Under the pieces are notes generated by a model. That model did not search any database. It had not been told where the DNA came from and worked only from the letters and a program-made list of their open reading frames with translations. 64,000 bases of DNA, taken from DAOPYU01 sp942493245 (GTDB lineage: Bacteria > Sumerlaeota > Sumerlaeia > UBA8349). The position numbers and the translations under genes were made by a program. The stretch spans positions 5,890,001 through 5,954,000 of the forward strand of contig OW818685.1 of NCBI GenBank assembly GCA_942493245.1, in the 5' to 3' direction. This document shows positions 32,431 to 42,458 of this stretch, piece after piece; the stretch's first letter is position 1, and each line of letters begins with the position of its first letter.

Positions 32431-35205
32431 CTACTTCAAAGCGGATACGTTCCTTGTGAACTCCTCCAAAAGAGCCGTCTGACCGATCTCTTTCAGAATG
32501 CGCTGGATCTCGTCCGCCAGCGAGAGCGCCAGGGTCTTCTTTCCGCTGTCGGCCATTTCTTTCAATGCGCTGGACACTTGCCTGGAAATGGCCGGATTCA
32601 ACCGAACCGCCTGGACCAATTCACTCTTGCCCGCGTCGGCCTGCCCCAGATAGACAAGCGACATCCCGTGGTCGAATCGCACAGAGGCGTCCTGGGGGTT
32701 GGAACGAACCGCTGCGGCAAAATGGCCGGCGGCCTCGTCGAGCGCGCCCCGCTGGGCACAGATCCACCCAAGAGAGCGGCGGGCCGGAACGCTCGCGGGG
32801 CTCTGCTTCAGAACCCGCTCCATCGCGTCCTGTCCCCGGTCGAAATCGCCCATCTCAACCAGAACGCGTCCGTAGAACTCCTGCCAGTTCATTTTTCCAG
32901 GCTCAAGACGGATGGCTTCTTCTATGTGCGGGAGGGCATCCTGGAATTTTCCCATTTCCGCAAGGCTGGCACCCAGATTGTAGCGCGCTTCGGCGAGTTT
33001 GGGCTCGAGCGCGACGGCTTTCTCGAAACAGACGAAGGCGCCCTGCGCCTGTCCCTGTTTGTGCAAGGCCTGTCCCATCCGGTTCTGGGCCTGCGCGGAG
33101 TCGGGCTTGATCTTCAGGGCGACCTCGAGCTGCGCGGTGGCTTCGGGCCATTTGCCCTGGGAACTCAAGGCCCACGCCAGGTTGGCCCGGGTTTCAAAGT
33201 TTTCCGGATCGAGCCGCGCGGCTTCCTTCAGGTGGACTTCAGCCTCCGGGAAACGCTCTCTTTCAATAAGCGCAATCCCGAGGTTGTGTTGCGCGTCATA
33301 ATAACCGGGCGAGAGTTGAACAGCCTTTGACAAGACTTCGATGCTGCGGTCGGTATTTTTCATGTAGGTCAACAGCAGAAACCCGTACTTGGCGAGCGCT
33401 TCGACGTTTTCGGGGTTTGCTTCAAGCGACTTGAGGTAATGCGCCTCGGCGCTGGCATAATCGCCCCCCCGGACAAATTCGTCCGCTGCGCGGCGGTGCG
33501 AAGTGTCATCCACAAAGGCCTGCTGAATCTTCCGAATCGCGGTCGGCGGAGCATTGACAAATTCCGGAATGTTGGCGGCCCGGTCGGACGATGTGAACTG
33601 TTCCAACAAGACGGGCGGGGTACTGTGGCCGGATTCGTCAATATGGGTCAGGAACAACTGGGTGTAATCCGAGAAGGCTTTCGAGGAAAAAACCAGCCAC
33701 TTGCCGTTGGGCGACCAACTGTGCCAAGAATTCATGCGCGAGGTGTTGCATTCCAGGCGGCGGGCTTCGCCCCCCTGCGAGGAGACAATGTAGAGATCGC
33801 TGTCGGGTTGGAGGAGCATATAGTCCTTCGCGCGGCAGAAGACAATCCACTTGCCGTCAGGCGAATACTTGGGGAAGAAATTGCTTGCCCCATTGTTCGA
33901 TGCGCCGGCCAGCGGCTGGGCCGCACTTCCCGGCTCCCCATTGAAAGGAACCGTGTAAATATCGAACTTGAAAGGCTTCCCTTCTTCGAGGAACTCGCGA
34001 CACTCTTCGGCGGTCAGGATCGCCCCTTTCTTCTTGTCCACCCGGAGTTGGTAGGCTTCACTGCGCGCAAACGCCAGTGTCTTGCCATCCGGACTCCATG
34101 CGGGGTTGCTCTGGACGTATTTTGGGTCGTCGGCGCCCGGCACTGCCGTAAAGGTCTTGGTGGCCGTGTCGTAGGCCACCAGAATCCCCTTGATCGGGAA
34201 AAAGAGTTGCGAGAAGGCCAGATCCGGCTTGGGCACAAAGACCGACCGGTCCTTGAGCGTACTGACCACGTAACGCCCGTCGGGTGACATCTGCGACAGA
34301 AGGCCGAAGGTGTTGTCGCCATCCTCCGGCTTGTAGTCGTCCCACGTGATGATATTGCTGGTGGCCAGAACAATCTCCTCGTGCGTCGGCACGATGGCGT
34401 AGGAACCCTTGCTGTTGGCGTAGTCCACATCCATCCCCAGGGATTGCGCGTTGGCGCTGAACGAATGGCAGTTGCCGCACACCGGCAACCCCTCCAGTAC
34501 GATCGGAGGCATTTCCTTCGACCCAACGGAACCGAAACGCCACCGGATTTTAGACGGATCCTTGACCGCTTCCGAGAAAGGCAAATTCACCTCCCGGTAA
34601 AAGATTGGCGCGCCCACCTCGTCGCGCGAGGTGCGGAACTCGACGCGTCCCTGCGAAACAAACGCGCGCGAAGCGTCCATCCCGGCGAGAGTCACCTGCG
34701 CGGCCCGCTCCATCGAATGCTTCTTCAATGCCTCCCACTCGGCATCCGAAGGCTTCCAGAACGGTTCTCGAACCTGCGCCTGAAGCGCTTCGGAACCGGA
34801 TGTCTGGATGGAGATAAACCAGACTCCGGCTTTGGTGGGATCGTCCCAGCGGAAAGTGGGCGGGACACTCTCGGGCGGGAAAACCGCCTGATCGAAGGGA
34901 TACGCGACCAACAGGGCGGCTCGACTGCCCGGTTGACTGGCTGCGGCGGCCATTTCCTCGAGCGTCGGCACGGGCTGGGGAATTTCCCGCACGGGTGGAG
35001 CGGAAACGGACGGGGCGCTTTCCCCCGCCGCCTCGGAAGGCTTTGGCTCCGGTACGGGCGCTTGAACCGCGTCGGACCTCGTGGCAACACGTTCCTCGGA
35101 CGGTTTTTTTGCCGCTCCTCCATTTTTCGTTCTGTCTAAGGTATAACCCAACACTCCCGCCAGCAAGACGACTGCCAGCAGGACTATTCCCTGCGATTTC
35201 CGCAT
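32431..35205 (-). CDS. Exported protein with a single c-type heme motif, PD40 propeller and TPR array
   Basis: A 924-residue protein with an N-terminal membrane/signal segment (IVLLAVVLLAGVLGYTL) and a Pro/Ala/Glu-rich spacer to about residue 85. A beta-sandwich-like region leads to a lone CxxCH, Cys243-Cys246-His247 (PVCGNCHSFS), a heme c attachment motif. Residues about 265-540 carry WD40/PD40-type repeats (QMSPDGRYVVSTLKD, AWSPDGKTLAFARS, KYSPDGKWIVFCRA, SWSPNGKWLVFSSK). From about 575 to 890 there are roughly nine TPRs (YYDAQHNLGIALIERERFPEAEVHLKEAARLDPENF and so on). Periplasmic location is implied. Similar PD40/TPR proteins with one heme motif occur in Planctomycetes-like bacteria; the electron partner and role are unknown. 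A distal Met or His ligand was not identified. Confidence 0.75.
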   Translation of the reverse strand: MRKSQGIVLLAVVLLAGVLGYTLDRTKNGGAAKKPSEERVATRSDAVQAPVPEPKPSEAAGESAPSVSAPPVREIPQPVPTLEEMAAAASQPGSRAALLVAYPFDQAVFPPESVPPTFRWDDPTKAGVWFISIQTSGSEALQAQVREPFWKPSDAEWEALKKHSMERAAQVTLAGMDASRAFVSQGRVEFRTSRDEVGAPIFYREVNLPFSEAVKDPSKIRWRFGSVGSKEMPPIVLEGLPVCGNCHSFSANAQSLGMDVDYANSKGSYAIVPTHEEIVLATSNIITWDDYKPEDGDNTFGLLSQMSPDGRYVVSTLKDRSVFVPKPDLAFSQLFFPIKGILVAYDTATKTFTAVPGADDPKYVQSNPAWSPDGKTLAFARSEAYQLRVDKKKGAILTAEECREFLEEGKPFKFDIYTVPFNGEPGSAAQPLAGASNNGASNFFPKYSPDGKWIVFCRAKDYMLLQPDSDLYIVSSQGGEARRLECNTSRMNSWHSWSPNGKWLVFSSKAFSDYTQLFLTHIDESGHSTPPVLLEQFTSSDRAANIPEFVNAPPTAIRKIQQAFVDDTSHRRAADEFVRGGDYASAEAHYLKSLEANPENVEALAKYGFLLLTYMKNTDRSIEVLSKAVQLSPGYYDAQHNLGIALIERERFPEAEVHLKEAARLDPENFETRANLAWALSSQGKWPEATAQLEVALKIKPDSAQAQNRMGQALHKQGQAQGAFVCFEKAVALEPKLAEARYNLGASLAEMGKFQDALPHIEEAIRLEPGKMNWQEFYGRVLVEMGDFDRGQDAMERVLKQSPASVPARRSLGWICAQRGALDEAAGHFAAAVRSNPQDASVRFDHGMSLVYLGQADAGKSELVQAVRLNPAISRQVSSALKEMADSGKKTLALSLADEIQRILKEIGQTALLEEFTRNVSALK

Positions 35206-35439
35206 CGAACCGCCTCCCGGAACGTAATAAAGATCTCTGCGTTCAACCCGCTTAAGTTTGAAAAACCGGGTTGGCGCAAAAAATCAAAAACGCTTTCGGG
35301 TTGGCCCGGCAGGAACCGGGCACCCGGAGGAAAAGCCTGTTACGCAACTGTTTTGGTATAGGTCAAGAAAGCTAGTACCACAATTCAGTCCCCAGCCTCG
35401 GGAACCGCTTCACCGCACTCTGTTCACTTCATTGATGCC

Positions 35440-36393
35440 TTAAAACGCGATTTTCCCAAAGATCCTTTCTTTAAACCATTCGACTTCCGCCCGCAACCCC
35501 TCACGGGGCGTGGTGTGGGGCATGTACCCCAACACCCGCCGGGCTTTCTCGATATTGGCGTGTGTTTTCAGCTGGTCGCCCGGACGGCGGCCCTTCCGGT
35601 CAATCCGGACCTTCTTCCCCAGAATGTCCTCGACGATGGCGATCCCTTCGCCCGTCGTGATCTCGATGTCGCTGCCGATATTGAAAATTTCACCGACGCA
35701 GACGTCCAGATGGTTCAAGACGGCCACAAATCCATCCACGATGTCGCCGACATAGGTGAAGCTGCGCGAGTGGCGCTCACTGCCCTCGAAGAGCGGGAAC
35801 GGCAGGTCCGCCAGAATGGCGTTGATGAGTTTCGGATAGAGTTTTTCGGGCCGCTCGCGCTCGCCATAGACCGAAAAAAGCCGCAACGAACAAGCGGGCA
35901 CCCCCTGATCGCGACAGTACGCCAGCGCCAGTTGTTCCGCCGCAAGTTTCGTCACCCCGTAATACGAAGTGGGTTTGGGCGGCGTATCCTCGGAATCGGT
36001 GGCATTCTGCCCATAGACGGAGGAGGTGGCGATATTGACAAAGCATTTGAGTGTGGATTGTTTCTTCACCGCTTCGAGCAGACGGTACGTGGCGTCCAGG
36101 TTGTTGCGCACATAGTGCGAGTAGGGCGTCGTGGCCGAGATGCCGGGCTGGGCAGCCAGATGATAAACCACCTCGACCCCCTCGACCGCCTGACTCAGGT
36201 CGTCGCAGGCCAGATCGAGCGTGAGCAGTTCGACACCACAGGCGCGCACGTCGGCGGCATTGAGATCTTTGAGCGCGCGCGCGTAATAATCGTTGAACGC
36301 GTCCAAGCCCACCACCGTGTGCCCCAGGCCGGTCAGGCGTTCGGCCAGATGCGACCCCACAAACCCCGCGGCTCCTGTCACCAGTATCTTCAT
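35440..36393 (-). CDS. NAD-dependent sugar-nucleotide epimerase/dehydratase
   Basis: A 317-residue extended short-chain dehydrogenase. The Rossmann start GAAGFVGSHLAERL binds NAD, and the catalytic Thr/Ser-Tyr-Lys set is in NIATSSVYG and SYYGVTKLAAE. The pattern (PYSHYVRNNLDATYRLLEA, SLRLFSVYGERERPEKLYPKLI) is closest to UDP-glucuronate or UDP-glucose 4-epimerases. It probably supplies an activated sugar for surface glycans. It is divergent from rarA across 281 bases with no other gene. Confidence 0.85.
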   Translation of the reverse strand: MKILVTGAAGFVGSHLAERLTGLGHTVVGLDAFNDYYARALKDLNAADVRACGVELLTLDLACDDLSQAVEGVEVVYHLAAQPGISATTPYSHYVRNNLDATYRLLEAVKKQSTLKCFVNIATSSVYGQNATDSEDTPPKPTSYYGVTKLAAEQLALAYCRDQGVPACSLRLFSVYGERERPEKLYPKLINAILADLPFPLFEGSERHSRSFTYVGDIVDGFVAVLNHLDVCVGEIFNIGSDIEITTGEGIAIVEDILGKKVRIDRKGRRPGDQLKTHANIEKARRVLGYMPHTTPREGLRAEVEWFKERIFGKIAF

Positions 36394-36674
36394 AACACCC
36401 TACATCCGATCTATCAGGTTCGATATAAACTTTCTCTGCCCGGAAGAGCGGTTGGCTCTTCAGAGACGGCCAGAAAAAAGCGTTCGGCTTTTTCGCACTC
36501 CCGCAGCGTTTTTGGCACAAAGCCGGGGCAATGGTCAAGCTAATCTCGTGAGAATCTTTCTGAAATCGTGAGAACAACCATTTCCCCCATCCTCGGATTT
36601 CCGCATTTTCCTTGACGGAACTTCTCCGCAATGGAGAAATGGAAGGCAGACGCGAAGCGCCGGAAAGAAATGCC

Positions 36675-38183
36675 ATGAGCGCGGACTTGTTTGACCAGAT
36701 CCAATCGGAAGACTCTCCCACCGCCCCCGCCCACCCGGCGGACGATGTGGCCGCGCGGCCGCTGGCCGACCGCATGCGCCCCCGCACCCTCGACGAGTTT
36801 CTGGGGCAGGACGAACTGGTCGGCGCCCAGTCGCTCCTGCGCCGCATGATCGAGACCGACGAGGTCCGCTCGATGATCTTCTGGGGACCGCCCGGTTCCG
36901 GTAAAACCACCCTGGCGGGGATCATTGCGCGCCTGACCCAGGCCCATTTCATCGCCCTGAGCGCCGTGACCTCGGGCATTCCCGACATCAAACGCGTGAT
37001 CGGCGAGGCGCAGGCGGTCAACCGCCGCATGGGGCGGCGCGTGTTGCTTTTTGTGGATGAAATCCACCGCTTTAATCGGGTACAACAGGACGCCCTGCTC
37101 CCTCATGTTGAATCGGGCGTGGTCACCCTGATCGGCGCCACGACCGAAAATCCCTCGTTCTCCGTCGTCTCGCCGCTCTTGTCCCGTTGCCGGGTCTTCA
37201 CACTGGCCGAACTGGCGCCCGAGCACCTCGAACAGATCCTGCAGGCCTCACTCGACGACGCGGAACGCGGCTTGGGCGCGCTTGGCGTTCGGGCGGGCGA
37301 GGGGGTGCTTGGCCTGATCGCCCAGATGTCCGACGGCGACGCGCGGCGCGCGCTCAATCTCCTCGAGATGGTTGTCTGCTCGTCCCCGATCGAGGCGGAC
37401 GGTGGGTACACCATCACGTTCGAACAGGTCAAGGAAATCTCGCAACGCAAGCAACTGGTGTACGACGCGTCGGGCGAACAGCACTACAACCTGATCTCGG
37501 CGTTCCACAAGAGCCTGCGCGGCAGCGACCCGCAGGCCGCCGTGTACTGGATGCAGCGTATGCTGGCGGGGGGCGAAGACCCGCTTTTCCTCCTGCGGCG
37601 CATGACCGTCTTTGCGTCCGAAGACATCGGCAACGCGGACCCGCGCGCGCTGCAAATAGCCGTGGCGGCCACCGACGCCTTCAAGTTTCTCGGCCAGCCC
37701 GAGGGCGAGATCCCCCTGACGCAGGCGGTGGTCTATCTGGCCACGGCGCCCAAGAGCAACGCCTCATACCGGGCGCTCCAGGCCGCGCGCGAGGAAGTGC
37801 GCCAGAGCGGTTCGCTGCCCGTGCCGATGGTGATTCGCAACGCGCCCACCAAACTCATGAAAGAGATCGGTTACGGGGACGGGTATCAGTACGATCACGA
37901 CCACCCGGACCACTTTGCCCCGCAGGAATACCTGCCCGAAGGGGTGCGCAACCGTGTTTTCTACGAACCCGGTCAATTCGGCTTCGAACGCGACATCGCC
38001 GCGCGCATGGCGTGGTGGGACGAACGGCGGCGGGAGAGCCGGGAGAAAAAAGGTCCGGCCCCCCAGTCCCCCGTCAGGAAAAACGCGGGAGGAAAAGTAG
38101 TCCCTCCAAAGAACGGCGCAAAGAAAAACGAGACGGGAAAAGAGGGACCGAAAAAAACCGACTCGAAAAAAGACAAGAGTTGA
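36675..38183 (+). CDS. rarA: Replication-associated recombination protein A (RarA/MgsA)
   Basis: A clamp-loader-like AAA+ ATPase acting at stalled replication forks. It is 502 residues long. ATG 36675 (MSADLFDQ) follows GGAAAG. The Walker A GPPGSGKT is at 71-78, Walker B LLFVDEIHRF near 125, and the sensor TTENPSFSV near 155. The RarA C-terminal domain includes HYNLISAFHKSLRGSDPQAAVYW and RMLAGGEDPLFLLRRM. The last 60 or so residues form a Lys-rich disordered tail not found in E. coli RarA. Confidence 0.95.
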   Translation: MSADLFDQIQSEDSPTAPAHPADDVAARPLADRMRPRTLDEFLGQDELVGAQSLLRRMIETDEVRSMIFWGPPGSGKTTLAGIIARLTQAHFIALSAVTSGIPDIKRVIGEAQAVNRRMGRRVLLFVDEIHRFNRVQQDALLPHVESGVVTLIGATTENPSFSVVSPLLSRCRVFTLAELAPEHLEQILQASLDDAERGLGALGVRAGEGVLGLIAQMSDGDARRALNLLEMVVCSSPIEADGGYTITFEQVKEISQRKQLVYDASGEQHYNLISAFHKSLRGSDPQAAVYWMQRMLAGGEDPLFLLRRMTVFASEDIGNADPRALQIAVAATDAFKFLGQPEGEIPLTQAVVYLATAPKSNASYRALQAAREEVRQSGSLPVPMVIRNAPTKLMKEIGYGDGYQYDHDHPDHFAPQEYLPEGVRNRVFYEPGQFGFERDIAARMAWWDERRRESREKKGPAPQSPVRKNAGGKVVPPKNGAKKNETGKEGPKKTDSKKDKS

Positions 38184-38397
38184 GGCGGGTTTCTCAAGAG
38201 ACAGAAAAATGGATGGCCAGGCGCCTGGAAATTCAGAGACCTTACCCCAGGGAATTCCGAGAATACATTCATTTCTTCCGAGTGTTTGAGCCTCTCCGTC
38301 ATCCCCGCGTTCGCGTTTTTTGAATGCGACCGGGTATCAGATCCGGAAGTTTCCCGTGGACATCCGAGACACCGGCAAAGGCTTGCGTCTTCGCGTT

Positions 38398-40905
38398 TCA
38401 GGAAACCGGACAGGGCTTCACGTTCCAGATCTCGTCCGCATACTGGGCGATTGTGCGGTCGCTGGAGAATTTTCCAGAACCCGCTATATTCAGAATGACC
38501 TTGCTCGCCCACGCGTCGGGAGTGGCGTACACGTCACACAGTCGCTGGTCGGCCTCCATGTAGGATCCAAGATCGGCCAGATGCATGTAATAGTCTCCTC
38601 GCGTGAGGAGAACTTCGCGAAGCGGTTCGAAAATCCCCGGTTCCCGAGGATTGAAATAGTCGGAGAAAACCAGATCCAACGCCGCACGGGTTTCCGGGTC
38701 GTTTTCATAATGCCATTGGGGACTGTACCAGCCACGATCACCGACCACCTGATCGGACGACAGCCCGAACAGGAAAAAGTTCTCCTCACCCGCTTCTTCG
38801 GCCATCTCAATGGTGGCGCCATCCCGTGTGCCGATGGTCAATGCCCCGTTCATCATGAACTTCATGTTGCTGGTGCCGCTGGCTTCATAGCCGGCGGTTG
38901 AAATCTGGTTGGAAACGTCGCTGGCAGGGATCAACCGCTCGGCAAGCGACACGCAGTAGTCCGGCAGGAACTGGATTTTGAGCCGCCCGCACACATCCGG
39001 GTCGTTGTTGATCTTGCTGGCGAGGCTGTTGATGAACTTGATGATCAGTTTGGCCAGGCGATAGGCCGGCGCGGCTTTGCCCGCAAAAAAGAAAGTCCGC
39101 GGAAGGATGCCCAGGTTCGGATTCTGGCGCAACCGGTTGTAAAGCACCACAATCCGCAAAGCATTGAGCAACTGCCGCTTGTATTCGTGGATGCGCTTGA
39201 CCTGGCAATCGAAAATCGAGTCGGGGTCCACCTCCTGGCCGGTTGTGGACCGGAGCCAGTCGGCAAATCGCAATTTGGCCTGCCGTTTGGCTTCGAGGAC
39301 GGATTTCTGGAAACCCTTGTCATTCGCCAGCGGTTTGAGTCCGGCCAATTGGTCCAGATCGGCGATCCAGCCGTCGCCAATGGCCTCGGTGATCGAACAG
39401 GCAAGGTCGGGATTCGCCAGCAGGAGCCAACGCCGCGGAGTGACGCCATTGGTCTTGTTGTTGAAACGTTCGGGAAACATTTCAGCCAGATCTTTGACTG
39501 TGATCGTGCGAAGCAGTTCCGAGTGGATGGCGGCCACGCCGTTGGTGCTGTGGGAGCCGACGATGGCCAGGTTGGCCATGCGTATCTTGCGGCAAGCCGG
39601 ATTCTCCTCGATCAGACTGACTCGCTGGATCCGTTCCACATCGCCCGGAGAACTTGCCTGCACGTCATCGAGCAGACGGCGGTTGATCTCGAAGATGATT
39701 TCCAGATGGCGGGGCAACATCTTCTCAAACCAGGCGAGCGGCCATTTTTCCAGAGCTTCGGGCAGCAGGGTGTGGTTTGTATAGGCAAGGGTCTTGCGGG
39801 TGATTTCCCAGGCCTGATCCCAGTCGAGGTTTGCCTCATCCAGCAGAATACGCATCAATTCGGGGATGGCAATTGCCGGATGCGTATCATTGAGTTGGAT
39901 GGCGATTTTCTCTGGCAGGGTATCCCAGTCGGTGTTTCCGAGCCGCCTGAAGCGCCGGATCAGATCCGCCAGCGAACAGGCCACCAGAAAATACTCCTGC
40001 ACAAAACGCAAACCCTGTCCCATACTCGTCGAGTCGTCTGGATAAAGCACTCGGGTGAGGGATTCTGCCGTCAGGGTTTCAGCCAGCGCCCCGACAAAGT
40101 CTCCGCTGCTGAAAGCCTTAAAATCAAAGTAATCCGGCGAGGCGGCGGCCCAGAGACGAAGGGTGTTGATCGTCTTGCCGCCGTACCCTACGACAGGGCG
40201 ATCGTACGGGATGCCAATCAGGTTCGACGGACGACCGGGGATGGCTCGCAGAGCGCCTTCACGCAACTCGAAGTCGCAATTGAGGTGGATTTCCACCTTT
40301 TCCTCGGGTCGCGCGACCTCCCACGGGTCCGGGTATCGGAGCCAGTTGTCGGGCTGTTCCTGTTGCCAGCCATCCTGAATGGACTGACGGAAGATGCCGT
40401 ATTCATAACGCAGCCCGTACCCCATAGCCGGCAATTGCATCGTGGCCATCGAATCCAGGAAACAGGCGGCCAGCCTTCCCAGCCCCCCGTTGCCCAGACC
40501 GGCGTCTGGCTCCTGCTCCACCATATCCAGCCAATCGAGGTTCTTTTGCTTCACAACGTTTTTCAAGACAGGATCGAGCAGGAGGTTTGTGATGTTGTTG
40601 GCCAGCGAGCGGCCAATGAGGAATTCCATGGAGAGGTAGTAGATGCGTTTGGGATTCTCGCGGTCGTACGTTTTTTCCGTAAGCACCCATCGCTGCGAGA
40701 GGACATCCCGGATGGAGCGGGCAACCGCGTCATAACGTTCGCGCGGGCCGGCATCGGACAAGGCGAGGACGTGATCAAACGTGAGGTGGCGCTCGTAGAG
40801 GGCATTGGCCGTTCCGGTAAATTCAATCGGACCACACCCATATTGTTCCAGGAGTTTTGCCACTTCGACCGATTCCGTTTTTTTCGTGGAGGAGTTCATT
40901 GCCAT
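38398..40905 (-). CDS. glgP: Glycogen/alpha-glucan phosphorylase
   Basis: Releases glucose 1-phosphate from alpha-1,4-glucan with pyridoxal phosphate. The 835-residue length is standard. Family landmarks are EPDAGLGNGGLGRLAACFLDS, NDTHPA, VKRIHEYKRQLLN, and the PLP site EASGTSNMKFMMNG with Lys682. ATG 40905 (MAMNSS) follows AAGAAGGGA; the frame upstream to 40938 has no similarity. No other glycogen gene is adjacent. Confidence 0.96.
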   Translation of the reverse strand: MAMNSSTKKTESVEVAKLLEQYGCGPIEFTGTANALYERHLTFDHVLALSDAGPRERYDAVARSIRDVLSQRWVLTEKTYDRENPKRIYYLSMEFLIGRSLANNITNLLLDPVLKNVVKQKNLDWLDMVEQEPDAGLGNGGLGRLAACFLDSMATMQLPAMGYGLRYEYGIFRQSIQDGWQQEQPDNWLRYPDPWEVARPEEKVEIHLNCDFELREGALRAIPGRPSNLIGIPYDRPVVGYGGKTINTLRLWAAASPDYFDFKAFSSGDFVGALAETLTAESLTRVLYPDDSTSMGQGLRFVQEYFLVACSLADLIRRFRRLGNTDWDTLPEKIAIQLNDTHPAIAIPELMRILLDEANLDWDQAWEITRKTLAYTNHTLLPEALEKWPLAWFEKMLPRHLEIIFEINRRLLDDVQASSPGDVERIQRVSLIEENPACRKIRMANLAIVGSHSTNGVAAIHSELLRTITVKDLAEMFPERFNNKTNGVTPRRWLLLANPDLACSITEAIGDGWIADLDQLAGLKPLANDKGFQKSVLEAKRQAKLRFADWLRSTTGQEVDPDSIFDCQVKRIHEYKRQLLNALRIVVLYNRLRQNPNLGILPRTFFFAGKAAPAYRLAKLIIKFINSLASKINNDPDVCGRLKIQFLPDYCVSLAERLIPASDVSNQISTAGYEASGTSNMKFMMNGALTIGTRDGATIEMAEEAGEENFFLFGLSSDQVVGDRGWYSPQWHYENDPETRAALDLVFSDYFNPREPGIFEPLREVLLTRGDYYMHLADLGSYMEADQRLCDVYATPDAWASKVILNIAGSGKFSSDRTIAQYADEIWNVKPCPVS

Positions 40906-41018
40906 GTCCCTTCTTTCCGCATTGTATCTGGAACACAATTTCGTCCGTCGAAAGTAGCCGGTTCGTCCTCTTCTCCTTTATTATCCCCGCCGGGAGAAAC
41001 TGCCCTTTGCGAAGGATG

Positions 41019-42458
41019 TCAGTTTCCCGATTTGGGCTCCTCGTTCGCCGGTTGGACCGGCTTTTCCTCTTCCTGCTGCCATCCACCGCCCAGAGCGCGA
41101 TAGAGATACACAATACTCAACTGTTCAGAGAGACGGACCTGGGCGAGCTGCAGTTCGGCGCTGAATTGTTCCCGCTCCACGTCGAGCACTTCCAGGTAGT
41201 TGGAGCGCCCCCCCAGGTAACGCTCGTTGGCCAGTTTCGAAGCATGCACCAGCGCATCCACCTGCTTCTGGCGCTTTTCGCGTTCCTGCAAGCTGTACTT
41301 GCGGGCCGCCAGCGCGTCGGCCACTTCGCGCAGCGCCTGCTGAATCGAGCCCAGATAGGCGGTCAACGCCTGTTCGCGCCGCGCTTTCACCGCCCGATAG
41401 TTGAAAAACAGGCTTCCCCCGGTAAAAATGGGCTGAGCCAGATTTCCGGCAACATTCCACGTATAGGCATTGTGGGTAAACCAGGCATCGAGCTCGTCGC
41501 TCTCGAAACCCAGCAGACCCGTCAAACTGATTCTCGGGAAAAACATCGCCTTGGCCTCACCGATCCGGGCGTTGGCGGCAATCAGTTGCGCCTCCGCCTG
41601 AAGCACATCGGGACGCCGTTCCAGCAGGGACGCAGGCAAGCCCGAGGGAATTTCGGGCGGGATGGGTTGGTCCACCAGCGCTGTGCCGCGGGCGATCTCG
41701 CCGGGATTTTCCCCCAGCAGAATGCTCAGAGCATTTTCCGTCTGTTCGATGTCGTTCTTGATGGTCGCGAGGGTGGCTTCCGTGGAAGCGGTCTCGCCCA
41801 CGGCCCGCTCCAGTTCCAGACCATTGGCCCGGCCATATTCCTTGCGCAAGCGTGTCAGGCGTTCGGATTCCATGCGACCGTGGAGGGTGCGCTCGGCGAT
41901 TGAAAGTTCAAGATCCAGTTCTCGGAGTCGCAGGTAGTTCTGGGCAACATCGCTCACCAGGGTGGAGACAACCGTGTGCCGGGCATGCTCGGTGGCCAGA
42001 AGGTCTGCGCGCGCGGCCTCGGTCGCCCGGCGCAGCCGCCCCCACAGGTCCACTTCGTAGGAAAGTCCCAACCCCGCCTGATAGAGATTGGTGTGGAGAT
42101 CGAGTTTTTCCGGATCGTTGGAAAGACGGGTGCGCGAGGGATCGGCGGTGGCCCAGAGTTGCGGGAAAAGTCCGGAGCGAGTGCCCCCCACAGCCGCCCG
42201 GGCCTCGTCCACGCGCGCCACGGCGATCATCAAGTTCTTATTATTTTCCAGCGCGGTCCGGATGTATTCCTGAAGTTGCGCGTCGCCAAAGAGTTTCCAC
42301 CAGGGCAGATCGGCCAGCGAGGCGTTGTCGGCGGCTTGCGTTTGCGCGCCGCGAAATTGGGCTCCTGTGTCAATGGTGGGCCGCTGGTAGTCCGGACCCA
42401 GTCGGCAGCCCAGTGAAAGGAACAGGCAAAGAAAAGTGAGAGTCTGCAGCAGTCTCAT
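41019..42458 (-). CDS. Outer-membrane efflux lipoprotein (NodT/OprM family)
   Basis: The TolC-like exit duct of the RND pump encoded upstream. The 479-residue protein has a lipobox (LSLGC, Cys18), then LGPDYQRPTIDTGAQF, a hallmark of this family, and two long coiled-coil repeats (ATEAARADLLATEHARHTVVSTLVSDVAQNYLRLRELD; DVLQAEAQLIAANARIGEAKAMFFPRISLTG). The start overlaps the pump stop by four bases. An outer-membrane lipoprotein here is good evidence for a diderm envelope. Confidence 0.94.
   Translation of the reverse strand: MRLLQTLTFLCLFLSLGCRLGPDYQRPTIDTGAQFRGAQTQAADNASLADLPWWKLFGDAQLQEYIRTALENNKNLMIAVARVDEARAAVGGTRSGLFPQLWATADPSRTRLSNDPEKLDLHTNLYQAGLGLSYEVDLWGRLRRATEAARADLLATEHARHTVVSTLVSDVAQNYLRLRELDLELSIAERTLHGRMESERLTRLRKEYGRANGLELERAVGETASTEATLATIKNDIEQTENALSILLGENPGEIARGTALVDQPIPPEIPSGLPASLLERRPDVLQAEAQLIAANARIGEAKAMFFPRISLTGLLGFESDELDAWFTHNAYTWNVAGNLAQPIFTGGSLFFNYRAVKARREQALTAYLGSIQQALREVADALAARKYSLQEREKRQKQVDALVHASKLANERYLGGRSNYLEVLDVEREQFSAELQLAQVRLSEQLSIVYLYRALGGGWQQEEEKPVQPANEEPKSGN

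Noticed and set aside
39187..41103. 638-residue open frame antisense to glycogen phosphorylase
   Set aside because: Shadow of a firmly identified gene, without domains or a ribosome site.
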